Source: Pontederia crassipes
Taxonomy: Eukaryota; Streptophyta; Magnoliopsida; Commelinales; Pontederiaceae
Assembly: GCA_030549335.1 (NCBI GenBank)
Contig: CM060195.1
Location: 17,601,501-17,665,500, forward strand
DNA: 64,000 bases
Direction: 5' to 3'
Position 1 is the stretch's first letter. Each line of letters starts with the position of its first letter. Positions 24,440-36,460 of the stretch are shown piece by piece. A program made the translations under genes and the position numbers. Below the pieces are notes generated by a model. It searched no databases. It had not been told where the DNA came from and saw only the letters and a program-made list of their open reading frames with translations.

Positions 24440-25215
24440 ATCTTCTCGTCTCGGCCACATCTCCATCTTCTCATCTCAGCCCAGAACAAACCGCTCTACG
24501 TGGCCACATCCCTGCCACCGCCTCATGCATGGTCGTTGAGCTGCCTCTCGCACGAAGGCTCCCCCGACGGCTTCCCCAATGCGTGAGACGCTCGTCGAGC
24601 CACCTCTATTGCAGAGGCGACCACCAAAGCATAGGTGAGGCTGCCGGCGATCGTCTCTGCGCGAGAGGAGGCCCACGTACCACCTCTCGTGCCGGGCTGA
24701 CCGCCAACGGCCTTACCTGCGCTCCGATGAACACCTCTGCGCGAGAGGCGGCTCGACGGCAACCTCACGCGCTGAGACAGCCATCAAGGGCCGCCTCATG
24801 CGCATGAAGTGGCCATCGAGCTGTCTCTCATGCAATGGTGTCCACCGGAGCGTAGGGGAGCCATTGGTGTTCGCCTTTGTGCGAGAGGCGGCTCACCGAG
24901 CCCCTCTCACGCGGGGTCGACTGTGGGGAGCCTCCTCCACGCACGAGGCGGCTCAACGGCCACGTCTTGCACAGAGGCGACCGCTACCAGCCTTCCTTAC
25001 GCTTCGATGGACGCCTCTGCGCGAGATCCGCTGGGGCAGTCGTCGGGGGCTTTCTCTACGCACGGGCGGCCGTGGAGCCGCCTCTCTCTTCGGGTCGGCG
25101 GGTGGTCACCTCTGCACAAGAGGCAGCTCACAGCCCCGAGAGGCGGCTCACTGCCCGCCTCTCGCGTTGGGGCAGCCATCGGAGGCTGCCTCCCCTGCTT
25201 GAGAAGGCAAAGTTG
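24440..25215. repeat. GC-rich degenerate minisatellite-like block
   Basis: An abrupt island of high GC in AT-rich DNA. A core close to GCGAGAGGCGGCTC recurs irregularly (near 24741, 24888, 24946, 25125, 25136), often beside its inverse CGCCTCTCGC, so the block is rich in short inverted repeats. Overlapping open frames on both strands follow from the lack of AT-rich stops and are not convincing genes. It lies just upstream of the Transposase_24 remnant, as a similar GC-rich block lies in the CACTA element at 43983-52568. Confidence 0.7.
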
Positions 25216-25529
25216 CGGCCATGCTTTTTTTTCTCTTTTCTTACAGATTATAAAGATACAAATATAATGTTGTGCTCAATAAAATAACATGTAGCCAAAA
25301 TTCTCTTTCTTCCTTGTCACGTACGAATTATTTTTTTTATTCAATTAGTTTTATATTATTATTTTAATTTTTTTAATTATCGTAGTTATATAAAAGTGCT
25401 GTTATATTCATTTTCATGTCATTTGGTACATTCAAGATTTTTAAAAGTTAATCCACATATGATGAATTATTTTAATATGTATCAATTTTTTTTATTTTAA
25501 TTGCACAATTACTTTCTTTAATCTTATAA

Positions 25530-26960
25530 CAAAGTTATATAATGTTTTTATGAATACTTTCTGTTTTATGCAGCTCACGCCCTTTCGTGAGATTTATTTG
25601 AATTCGTAATTCTCGCTTCTTCAACAAAATGAAATGATTGAAGTATTTCTTTAACAATCTTCGCTTATTGGTGAACTCTCTTTCTGCAAATATGCCAACA
25701 AAATGATCCTGGCTATGGATGCTTTTGTTTCTTTGGCAATTGGTCCTGATGCAAGAGCTAGATGATACAATGAATGCATTAGTAATGGCATAAGCACATT
25801 TAAAACAAGGGTGGAAATGCATTAGCACTTAGAAATCCATATGTTGTGTCTCGTAGAGTAATTGGGAACTAGTATACAATCATTTTTTAGAAGAAAAATA
25901 TCAGGTATGCTTTACTATTTTCTATACTAGTTGTGATATTTTTTAAGTATACTTTTTGTTATTATATTATTACCATTTGAACTTTATTGTTTAGCCATAA
26001 ACGAATTAAGGTTAATTCTAACAACCATAAAAATCTAATGGTACATCATTGTGGAGGTTCGAAGTCTTTTCACCGTCATATTCATGATATGGTATGTTAT
26101 TCATTACAAACTAAGGTATATATGGATAAAATGGAGGTGTCCATCATTTAAAGAACATTATGTCTTCTCTTTGGTTTAAAAATTTTTGAATGATGTTTGA
26201 TCCTTTATATTTAAGAAATTTTACTATGATACTTATTCCTATTATTTTATATTAGTTTACATTATTAATTAATTTTATTATTCAAATTTATTTCCTTTTC
26301 TGTATGGTATGAAATGTTAAATTGTAGTAACTCTTTATTGTTTGTATATTATACATCAAGATTCTACTAATATTGCAAGTGGCGAAATTAAGATGTATAT
26401 GCATGTTCATTTCAAAGAGGGGAAATGATGGACTACGATGAAGCCAAACAAAAATATGTATGTGCAATTTATAATTGTGAATATATATATATATATATAT
26501 ATATCCATTTTATTTTAAACTATTTTTTTATTTATTTTATAGGATGCTATGGTTGCTACACAAGTTATTATTTTATTTTATTTATTTTATATTTTTTAAC
26601 TTTTGTACAATTTGAAGTAGAACCATCAATGATAGTGGAACAAAAGTTTCAAAAGTATGCAAGAACAAAAGTAATAGGTACAAAATCAGAATATTATGAG
26701 GTTTAGGCTATGGTGTGTCCTCCTCCAAGGATTAATACTAGCATACAAGAACAATTGGAAGAAGCGATGAGATGACGTGAGAAGCTTTCTCACTATGAAA
26801 TGTTCTGAGGAATATTTGCAGCTTATAAAATCTCACAGGCACTTATTGAATCTCAAAAAGAACTAATTCAAGATCGACAACAAAATATGATTGCGATGGA
26901 GGATCGTCAAAGAAAGATGGAAGAGAAGCTAGAAGCTTTCTTTCAATTATAAAAGTTAGA
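25530..26960 (+). pseudogene. Transposase_24 (PF03004-type) remnant of a CACTA element
   Basis: Plus-strand pieces match this plant transposon-associated family. Near 25995-26095 is the conserved NHKN...HHCGGSKSFHRH segment (family pattern NkxxR...GxxSF). Near 26395-26450 is a HVHFKEG-type segment, and at 26845-26951 a charged helical C terminus ending EDRQRKMEEKLEAFFQL. Pieces are separated by AT-rich stretches consistent with introns, one with a TA microsatellite. In-frame stops interrupt it (for example TGA at about 26767 and 26806), so it is a pseudogene. Confidence 0.65.
26480..26505. repeat. (TA)n microsatellite
   Basis: A short uninterrupted TA run inside the Transposase_24 remnant, probably intronic. 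Confidence 0.9.
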
Positions 26961-27589
26961 TTATGTTAACTTTTTAAAATTCATTTTTTTATATTGCTAT
27001 GTCATAGAATTCTTTGATAATGTAGTTGACAACTTTTTAATATTTTTATTCTGCATGAATTATTGTCATTGAGTAAGACAATTTATAAAAAATATCATTT
27101 AAATTTATCTTTTTTATTTTATGGAATGTGTCTAGCCAATTATTTTATGTATTTTACATTAAAATATTTATATATAATTTTTTTAACTTATAAAATAATT
27201 TGTAACTAATAATTAAAAATGATCAATCATTTTTAATTTCGTATTAAAAATGTTTTTACTATGTATCATAAAAATTATACTCATAATTGTTACATATTGT
27301 TTGTGGAAAGAAAATATGCTAATAGTCACAAATATAATTAGCGATGAAAGTCAAGCAATAATGCCCATGAAATTTTCGTTGTCAATATCAAAGTATTTTC
27401 TACAAATGGTATTATTATCCACATTTGTTAATATTTAATACTTCCATAAATATTTGTGGTTACTATGATATTTATAGTCATAAAAATAATTTTTGTGGCT
27501 AATGACCATCAATATCCATGAGTTGCTGCCACAATTTTATTCGTGAAATTTTATTCGTTACATTACAGTGTATGGTAAGTACTGACAAT

Positions 27590-28016
27590 ACAAATAATAA
27601 TCAAAATGGATAGTGACAAAATTAACAAAATACCCCTAAAATTATTTTAGATTTTAATTACATATTATTATAACTAAACAATGAAAAAAATAGAATATAT
27701 ATATAAAATATGAGATAAAATTAAAAGTTATTTGTAAATGATTCCAAATAATAAAAAAGATGAAGTTAACTGATATTTATTTATTAATAAAATATTTAAA
27801 GTTAAAAATTAATTAAATAGATATTTTCGTCAAAATGTATTTCCACCCGTTGGTAATTTGAAAAGACACCTTCTCTGCCTGCTATCTAGATTATCAGAGC
27901 AATTAAAATTACCGGTAATCAATTACAGCCAAACGAAGTAATGTGGTGGGCCCTGGGAATTTAAAATAAAATAATTGGTAATCTATTTAGATTACCTCGT
28001 ATCAAACATCCCCTGT
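27590..28016. mobile_element. Possible MITE fragment
   Basis: Ends in attacctcgtatcaaacatcccc (minus strand ggggatgtttgatacg), the look of a short-TIR plant MITE, with the palindrome ggtaatctatttagattacc just inside. The interior is AT-rich. A matching left terminus was not found, so it is truncated or diverged. Confidence 0.45.
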
Positions 28017-28577
28017 GTCTAGGTGGGGATACCCACCTTCATGCCCCTATGTAGTGCGCAAGTGGGGCATATACTTGCATGACCCCATATTTTGTCTGTT
28101 GAGATTTTTATATGGAAAATAATCAAAACAAGTAATGAATCCCAAGAATGCAAATTACCATAAGATAGATGTTGATAAATAATAAAAGTTACATGCCGAC
28201 AATAACACGTGTTCGAATATGACAACATAACAAAACGTGAGATGAATGCATGTTGAACATAAATGAAAGATATACATAATTTCTCCACATCAACATGGTA
28301 AGACATAAAGATATAAGATTACAAATTAACATTAGAATCATAACAGAACATTGATCATGAAACATAATCATTCTTAACATTAAGGATCATTAGAGTAGGA
28401 TATATAGTCATCAGTAAGAATGGACATTATAATAAGAGAAGTGTCACATCATGATAATTTGAATCATTCACATATGAAAAATTAATCACACAACCATAAG
28501 ATCGATCGTCTGACCTCAGAGATAGAACATTATAATCTTTGAGCACATCATAAGTATCATATGGAGTTTTCAGATAT
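28017..28577. other. AT-rich sequence without recognised features
   Basis: No gene or element boundary recognised. Short minus-strand frames at 28019-28380 match no family I know. Confidence 0.5.
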
Positions 28578-29044
28578 TGTAACTACCTGAGGTCTAAGGA
28601 TCAAGATGATCTCATTAATAGTCCCACATGGGCAAAAAATGGAGGTGGTGATGGGCTTATATGTAGTTATCTCCTTTACCTATAAAGACACATTTTAAAT
28701 TCGTATGGGCCAAAAGTGCAAAGCGAACAATATCTTAATTGGGTCAGGGTGTTATAGAATGGTATCAGAGCCAACCTCGCTTGCTCACTTGAACCATGTG
28801 GAAAACACGGGCCATGGGCCAATACGGACGTCGCCCAATGAGAATGTTGAGCGCTTTATGGAGGAAAGATTGTAATGACCTGAGGTATAAGGACCAAGCT
28901 GGTCTCATTGAATAGTTCCACATGGGCAAAATACAGAGGTGATCATGAGCTTATAACCCTTTTACCTATCAAGACCAGTTTTATATTCATGTGAGTCATA
29001 AGTCCAAAGTGAATAATATCTTGATTTGGCCGGGGGGTGTTACA
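28578..29044 (+). mobile_element. TRIM element 1
   Basis: A 467-bp miniature LTR element. LTRs at 28578-28756 and 28871-29044 begin TGTAA and end GTTA(T/C)A. The initiator-Met primer site tggtatcagagcc is at 28760-28772 and a purine tract gaggaaagat precedes the second LTR. The interior is ~114 bp and non-coding. No target duplication seen. Confidence 0.85.
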
Positions 29045-29048
29045 AATT

Positions 29049-29455
29049 TATAAGGCCCCAAGGTGAAAGGACCAAAGGGTGAAAGATAGTCCCACATGGA
29101 TAAGACACGGAGGTGATCATGGGCTTATAAGTGGCATCCCCTTTTACTTATAAAGAGAACAATATCTTGATAGCGCTAAAGGGGGTGTTCCAAAAGATAT
29201 CAGAGTCTTTCTCGCGTGCTCACTTGAACCATGAGGGAACTCGACCCATGGGTCACTCCTTGAGGGGAGGGTAATTATAAGGCCCCCAAGGTGAAAGGAT
29301 CAAAGGGTGAAAGATATTCCCATATGGATAAAACACGGAGGTAGTCGTGGACTTATAAGTGACATCCTCCTTTATCTATCAAGACGCGTTTTAAATTCAT
29401 GTGGGCCGAAGGCCCAAAGCGAACAATATCTTGACGGAGCTAAGGGAGTATTACA
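29049..29455 (+). mobile_element. TRIM element 2, same family
   Basis: LTRs at 29049-29192 (shortened by an internal deletion) and 29276-29455. The primer site is drifted (gatatcagagtc, ~29196) and a ggggagggtaa purine tract is present. It starts 4 bp after TRIM 1, in the same orientation. Confidence 0.8.
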
Positions 29456-29828
29456 AGTGAAGGAGATAGTTACATATAAGCTCATGATCACCCCCGTATT
29501 TTTCCCATGTGGGACGAGACCATCTTGGTCCTTAGACCTTAGGACGTTACAATCTTTCCCCCATAAAGGGCTATGTCCTCGTTGAGAGGGGTTCGTGTTT
29601 CCCATATGGCTCAAGTGAGCACACGAAATCGGCTCTGATACCATTCTGTAACACTCCTCGGGTCCAATCAAGATATCGTTCGCTTTGGGCCATTGGACTG
29701 TACGAATTTAAACGCATCTTAATAGGTGAAGGGATCAGCTACATATAAGCCCATGACCACTTATGTGTTTTACCCATGTGGGATTATTCAATGAGACCAT
29801 CTTGGTCCTTAGACCTCAAGTCATTGCA
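29456..29828 (-). mobile_element. TRIM element 3, inverted
   Basis: On the minus strand the 5' LTR is 29647-29828, followed by a perfect primer site (tggtatcagagcc, 29631-29643 reversed) and a 3' LTR truncated to 29456-29551. It directly abuts TRIM 2, so the two are tail to tail with no spacer. Confidence 0.8.
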
Positions 29829-29939
29829 TCGACACTAACATAGCCAAGCATCAAGAAATTGAATAATCATAATGAGGATCATTAAGATTAGAATGACATA
29901 GTCAATCGTAAATAAAGGATAATAATAAAAGAATCAATA

Positions 29940-30020
29940 ACATTATTGGGAATAACCCATCATCATCGGTAATCATCATATCATTGGGTATAGCCCATCA
30001 TCATAGGTAATAATCATTCA
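29940..30020. repeat. Two-unit tandem repeat
   Basis: A unit of about 42 bp (attgggaataacccatcatc and so on) occurs twice with a few changes. Likely part of an unidentified repeat spanning 29829-30356, in which no gene is recognised. Confidence 0.6.
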
Positions 30021-31097
30021 TTTCATTTTCATTATATTAGACTTATCATGGAGTGCCTTTGAACTCCCTTTAATATAAACTGGTGGAGTGTTTGTCAACT
30101 CCATTGTGGTCAAGGCAGAGTATTTCAATGCCAATAGTCGAGTGTCTTTCATCTTCCTAAAAGATAGGTCAGTGGAATATCTTTTGACTTCTTTTTGACC
30201 AAGTTGATCATCATCAATCAATCATAAGATCTCTTCATTTAATATTTTCCATCTTTTATCTTGTCTAATCTATATTATATTTGGGGTTCAATAATCAAAA
30301 GTCATATGATGATATGATCAATAATGTGACAAGATCGTAAAGATATATGTGACATGGAGAACGGATTGTAGGAGTTCCCATATAGCAAAAGTAATTAAGC
30401 CAAAATTTAATAGACTTAATGATTTTTAAAATAATAACAAATACCTATATTTATGGGTGGAAAAAAGGTCCTAACTTAGCCAACTTTCACCAAAATTTTT
30501 AATTTATAATTAATTCTGAAAATTTTAAATATTATATGATTAAATCATGATTTATTTGACCCAAATTGTGCTAACTCTTCATGCGACCCAATTTGTAATA
30601 TGTTGAGAAGTTGGATCTAATCCGACTATGAACGTATAATTGGATCAATTGTAAGATGAGAATATTCTTGATTATCTTCAATTTCTTTATCTTTGAAATC
30701 CACAACACTATCTTAGTCATCCAACTTTGCTATCATCTATTGCAACTATGAACATTTTCAAATTCATATCATTCCCTTCTCTTCAAAAGAATATGTCATC
30801 GAATCAGCATCCACAATAAGAGAATTGTAGCATATTATATATCTAAATTTCTTAAATAATTTTTAACACACATAATGAAGATATTGATACTTCCCTTTCA
30901 TGGGTCAAATGACATGCATGATGTATCTTGATCAAGGATGCAAGTATGATTTCACATTTATATCATCCTAATTATCTTCTGCAAATGCAAAGAAAAACAA
31001 CTTAAGTAGTATAAAAGTAATGTAACTCCCATACTCATCTGGATAAAATATCTTGTACCATGTGACAACAATATTTCAAGAAATAAATTATGAAACT

Positions 31098-31958
31098 TTA
31101 GGCACCTTTTTTGTGCATAAGAATCATGTCAAATAAAATGAGCAATGTATTCCACATAACTATAGATCCAACAACGAATTTTTCAAGTAGTTCCAAAATA
31201 AAGATATCATTTTTCTCAAAATAAAATGGATCTTTAAAATTTACAAGTGAAATATCATAGGATCCCGTAACGTAGCAAACAACTTTGCTTATCAAGAGAA
31301 TCATGCAAGTCCTCGCAACAACTCAAAATATCACCAAAATTATCATGCAAATGATTGATATTAATAAAAATATTCCCAAAGAAATTAATCTCAAATCTTC
31401 GATGAAAAATGCATAGAAGTCCAACTAATGCAAATACTACGATTTTTCTAATATGATGTGAAAATTATATAAACGTTTGCAATAATCATTGGAACAAATG
31501 ATCTTTGGAAAGCACAAGAGTTGATTTAAGGAAATGAATAAGATTCTAGGCTCATTAGAAAATTTAGAAATCAAAATCAACCAAACAAAAATATTTATGA
31601 TTAGAAAATATTTACTCCAAAAGTTCACCATATGGCTCGCATAAAGTGTATCAACACTCAATAAATAAGAAAGTGGAATATAGAATTGAGATCTAATGTT
31701 TGGATGACATTCAATACTAGTGTCAACTAAACCCCAAAAATTGGTCACATTAAGCAAATACAAATTTTCAAAACTAAGAGATGGTCTTTTAAAATGTGCT
31801 ATCATAAACTCAACACAATATCTTTTAACTTCTTGAAAGATAGAATATGTAACGTCATGAACTCCACTCTTACATACTTGCACAAGAAAATCAAAATGAC
31901 AAGACAAAAGATTATTAGTGTCAGAAGAAAAATTATTGAACTCTCTTTTTTCCCTCAA
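31098..31958 (-). pseudogene. Family-specific open region, second copy
   Basis: Minus-strand frames at 31437-31958 and 31098-31304 correspond to 7323-8342 in the younger copy. Shared patterns include KSGVHDVTYSI, LSVDTLYASHM, ISKFSNEPRILFISLNQ and, at the end, ISLVNFKDPFYF. I do not recognise a known family. Confidence 0.5.
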
Positions 31959-32224
31959 CGCTCATGTCTTTTTGCTTAAATCTCTTTGAAGGTTGCATTT
32001 CTAAATACTCAAGCTCTGATCTTCTTCCATCCTCACAATACTTAACACATAAATGTTTTCTCTCAATGCTTTCCAAAAGTGATTTTTCTGAATACTCAAA
32101 AGTTTTATGGCTCTCATTTTCAATGCTCAAGTTGTGGCACTCATTTTTTTCATCTTTATCATCCTCACACCCCATAAAATTATTTTCAACTATAGTACAA
32201 CAATCATCTTTATCTTTCTTGAAA

Positions 32225-32747
32225 GGATTATTTTCATAAACCTTCCTAAACTATCATAATTTTTTGAATCTAACCCCAAATTATGAACGTATTTTTTTGT
32301 ATCCCTAAACTATCACGATATTTTCACTTTAGTCCTTCCGTCTACTTATGTTACCTTTTCCATTATTTTTTATTTTCCCATTTATGAAAAGACTAAATTA
32401 CCTCTTTCTCCATAACACATCAAATAATAAATATAAAAAATAAAAAAAGAAAAAAGATTGGCGGGTGGGGATAATTTAGTCTTTTCATAAATGACAAATT
32501 TTTGTTACCACTTTAATCTTTCCAGGAATTTTTTTATTTTTTATATTTGTTATTTCATATTTTTTTAGAGGGAGGGGTAATTTAGTCTTTTCATAAATGG
32601 AAAAAAGTAAAAGTAATGAAAAACATAATAAAACTAGACGGAAGAATTAAAGTGAAAAACTTATGATAGTTTAGAGATACAAAAAAATAAGTTCGTAATT
32701 TGAAGTTACATGCGAAATATAGCGGTAGTTGCTTATGGAGATAACCC
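32225..32747. mobile_element. Mutator-type MITE with perfect 9-bp target duplication
   Basis: A 523-bp element with long terminal inverted repeats (over 100 bp, diverged; outer ends GGATTATTTTCATAA and revcomp of GGAGATAACCC). It is flanked by TTCTTGAAA at 32216-32224 and 32748-32756. A 9-bp duplication plus long TIRs indicates the Mutator superfamily. The whole unit is close to a fold-back. There is no coding capacity. Removing it restores continuity with the younger gypsy copy. Relatives lie at 57982-58480 and about 53866-54052. Confidence 0.92.
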
Positions 32748-32912
32748 TTCTTGAAATGATGTTGTGCAACCAAGCTTTTCCTCTCCATATTGAAATAACG
32801 CTTCTTGAAATGATGTTGTGCTGCACAATCTTTAAGTTGCGCCTGCTCTTCATATACTTTTTGAGGTGACAATGGTGCTAAAGTAGACTTTCTTCCATCC
32901 TTCCAGCATTTA

Positions 32913-33308
32913 TCACACATCAATCATATTGTCAAGGTCGCCTGAAAGAAATATGACAAACATGCATTGAAAAATTGCATCACATAATACTTTGTTAGTG
33001 AATCTTGCAAGTTTAAATAACACAAGCACTTGTTTAGTCATTTTCACTTCTCCTTCATTGTTTGTCAACGTGCATCTTGTATGGTTTTTGGCATGCTTGA
33101 ATGTTGGTAGTCCCAACTTCTCCACCATGTAATAGCTAGCAAGATTGACGCAACTTCCACTATAGATAATCAGTACACAAGTTCTATCCATAATACAATA
33201 ATGTACGTATAAAATATTTTCTTGTTGTGATTCTATTTCAAGAGAATTATCTTGAATATGTGGAGTATGCAAAATAATTAATACAAGACTTTTCTGCATA
33301 ATTATCAC
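32913..33308 (-). pseudogene. Retropepsin fragment of the gypsy family
   Basis: The minus-strand frame contains CVLIIYSGSCVNLASYYMVE, then GLPTFKHAKNH and GEVKMTKQVLVLF, the aspartic protease pattern of plant gypsy polyproteins. The adjacent frame (32591-32923) has LAPLSPQKVYEEQ, normally just after protease. The younger copy has gag but lacks this domain. Broken. Confidence 0.7.
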
Positions 33309-34560
33309 ATCAATATCCTACATAATGTAAAAAACAAAGAAGCCAAATAATATTCTCAGGTGGTGCACTCAGATCATACAATGACTTTTATCGCAATTCT
33401 ATTTGGCTTTTCCCTCAATTGTACTTACCATTCAATATGTTTTCTCTCTTGAACCCTCCAACAATTTCTAAGGAAACTAATGCAAGTCACCGAGCAATTA
33501 AATCAATCGATATTTTTTTGCGTCCCTCCTTTTTCTCCTTTCTTGCACTCTCCTTTCCAGTTTTTCCTTTTTCGATTTTTTTTGAGATTTTTTCCTAAAC
33601 TTCAGTAGATTTTGATAATAAAGAACTATCAAGGCAAGTTTCGATAAGAACTATCCAACAATATTTTGATAAAGAACAAAAACAATTAAATATAAGAGTA
33701 AATAAGGAAGAAGACTAAGGATTGAAGAATAGATAAGAAGACTTTTTTTCAAAATTTTTTTGTTTTTTTTCCAGAAACTAAATTGTGTAAGATCCAATAA
33801 TGGAGGATAACTAGCAAAATGGATAAAAAGAAAAGGCTATGATACCAACTAAAAATGAATTTAAGAAAGTGGAATATCAATCTTGAGATTATCAATGAAT
33901 CAAGCAATCAATATTATAAATTCATGGCCTTAATCACAAGTCTACCTTGTAATTAATAGCGAAAGTTCACAGAGAACACGGAATGTAGGAGTTCTCTCCT
34001 ATCAAAAATAGTTAAACCAAAATTTAATAGATTCAATTAATATAAAATAATAACAAATATCAATATTTATAGGCCCTAGAAGCCAAAATTTAGGGTGCAA
34101 GAAAATGCCCTAATTTAACCTACAAGTAAGGTAATTAATTTCTTGAAATAACCAAATATTTTCTTTTACAACTTTCAACAAAATTTTTCATATATAATTA
34201 ATTCCAAAATTTTCAAATAAATATTATTAAAACATGATTTATTTGGCCCAAATGATGTTAGACTCTTTGTGCAGTCCATTTTGTAACATGTTGATTAGAA
34301 GTTGGATTTGATCCAACTCGATCTTGTAATTGGATTAATTGTAAATCTCAAATATTCTTGATTATACTCTATTTATTTATCTCTGAGATTCACAACATAA
34401 TCTTGATCATCCAACTTTGCTAAGACATTCTTCTATCATTGATTGCAATTATGGGCATTTCCAAGTTCATATTAGGATAAGACATATCTTTTACTTTTTT
34501 TCCTAACTCACTAGTCGGTACACATCATTTTAGAAATTTGTTCAGTTTTGTTGGCTTTTG

Positions 34561-35778
34561 TGTAGAATCCCAAGGCACCAAGAGGGGGGGGGGGTGGAAT
34601 TGGTATTAAAACTAAAAATGTTGATTTCACAAAAACCGTTGCGGAAGATTAAAATCGATTCGTTAGTCCTTTTCAATCAATGCAATTGAGATCATAAACA
34701 TAATATGAGAGGGAGATAGAGAGATAATTCAAACACAATGAACACGGGTGGTTGTTGACGAGGTTCAGCCACACTTGGCATACGTCCCCGCTCTAACTTC
34801 TTGACCTCGAGACTGTCAAAGATTCCACTAAGCACTTCCTTTGTTTAAAATGAGGCAAGGAAGAAAGCCCTTTACACAATAACATTTTCTCCTCTCCTCC
34901 TAGGAACTAATATTTTCTCTCATTCAAGAGGTAAGATTTTGAAGCTCTTTCACATAGGAGCTCTCACAATCTTTCTAAAAAATTAGTTTCTCTCTTTTAC
35001 AATAGAACACTCACAAGAAGAGAAGAGAGAAAGAAAGAAAGAACTAAATGATAACTTCAAGGAAAGAGATCTTCTTTTGATTTCTTGAAGTTTTGCTTCC
35101 ATGCTTGGATGCGTGCTTTTGCTTCTGGCTTTGTCACTCCTTTTATAAACTTCAGCATGTGGAAAATTCGTTCAGAATTTATTCCATATCTTTCTTTTTA
35201 AAATATAGTCATTACTATTCATTCCAGCAGTGGACCGGTCGATCACATTAATGGACCAGCCGACCGGTCTATATGACCGTTGGCTTATTTTCTTCATTGA
35301 ACTCAGTTCATCAGTCGACTGCATTAATGGACCAATCGATCGGTCTATATGACTATTGCACTTATTTCTTCAGCTTCTACACATGATCGATCGACCGGTA
35401 TCGTCTCGACGTCATCCGGAGCAGCTCATGTATTTATTGGTTGACCGTTATCTTGATTCGGTCGACCGGTATATCCTCGATCGACTTTTTTTGCTTTGAT
35501 CAACAAGTTGACCGCCCTGCACTATTTTGAACTTAACTTTCTGCACAATTATCCAAATTAGATAATCTTGGATTCTATAGATAGTTAACAGAATTCTCTA
35601 CAACTTTGATATTTATGATTCATCCAGAATCTAATAAGATCATACTAAATTATTTAATCAAATTGTAGTGCATAAAGTTATCCATTTTATCTAAACTTTT
35701 TCAGCATTTAACTTTAATCTTTCGAGCTTTGTATCATCAAAATATAATTTTATATGGCATTAAAACTTTGACCCAACA
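34561..35778 (-). repeat. Copia-type LTR A
   Basis: 1218 bp. Contains a homopolymer G run near 34584-34595 and a cluster of GGTCGACCGGT-like motifs at 35225-35520. Confidence 0.92.
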
Positions 35779-36460
35779 ATCTTCCCCTTTTTTTATGAAG
35801 ACAAACCGAGAAATATGAAAAATAAATAAGTTGCGAAAAAGTTGTAAAATTCTTGTAAAATCAATTTTACTCCTTCACTTAGCTTTCCTTACAATGGTAG
35901 ATATTCACATAAATATTAATTGTAAGGTACTCTTCATATAAAGTTATATTTAGATCATATTTCTCCTACATTTCTCCCCCTTTTGTTTCATCAAAAAATA
36001 ATTTGCATATGAATCACATAAAAAAGAATATGTAACCCCCCCTTAATCATGCCATCTTTAAAATAATTTTATTCTCCCCGTTTGTCATATAAGAAACATG
36101 TAAAATATTGCATCATAAAGAGTTAGTATGTAAAAAATAACTCCCCCCAAATTTATGACTATTTTATAATGGCAAAATGGAAATAATTTGATGAAAGCCA
36201 AAACAAAATATATTAAGGATCAAAATATTGCATAAAACTTTGATACAACAATGATATTCATGATATGTCAAAATAAAGTTTAACATGGTCCCCCTATCAC
36301 TATTACCAATTTTCATTTATATGGTTCCTCTTTTGAAAAAATAGTATTTTTGAATTTTTGAATGAAATAAAAAAATAGATGATACTTTTACCATAAGCTT
36401 TGTGCCTTCACATTTCCAATTCCTCCTTTGCTTTATATGTGAGGCACATCTGAAAAACAA

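Larger units (their letters stand above)
673..27570 (+). mobile_element. Probable decayed CACTA-type DNA transposon, split by the Athila insertion
   Basis: A CACTA start at 673 and a cattacagtg end at 27570 are both followed inward by AT-rich sequence rich in short TTTGTGGC/GCCACAAA motifs, at 690-900 and 27300-27560. This resembles the subterminal repeats of CACTA elements. Between them, outside the Athila, lie a GC-rich repeat block and a Transposase_24 remnant, the accessory protein of CACTA elements. The termini match each other only weakly and no 3-bp target duplication is visible, so the limits are a guess; the Transposase_24 remnant is the solid part. If right, this is the oldest layer in the left half. 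Confidence 0.4.
30357..34474 (-). mobile_element. Older copy of the gag-only gypsy family
   Basis: A minus-strand relative of 6379-11565: truncated 3' LTR at 30357-30771, purine tract just after it, family-specific open region at 31098-31958, gag-flank sequence at 31933-32175 and 32757-32923, a retropepsin fragment at 32913-33308, primer site at 33835-33847 and 5' LTR at about 33848-34474. The typical gag core and zinc knuckle are not visible. Much more diverged than the other copy; several breaks plus an inserted MITE. Confidence 0.82.

Noticed and set aside
24476-25287. Overlapping open frames of 60-152 codons on both strands
   Set aside because: Product of a GC-rich repetitive block; no domain and no preferred strand.
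28578-29828. Cassandra-type TRIM with a 5S rRNA-like LTR
   Set aside because: Looked for the 5S internal promoter motif in the LTRs and did not see it.
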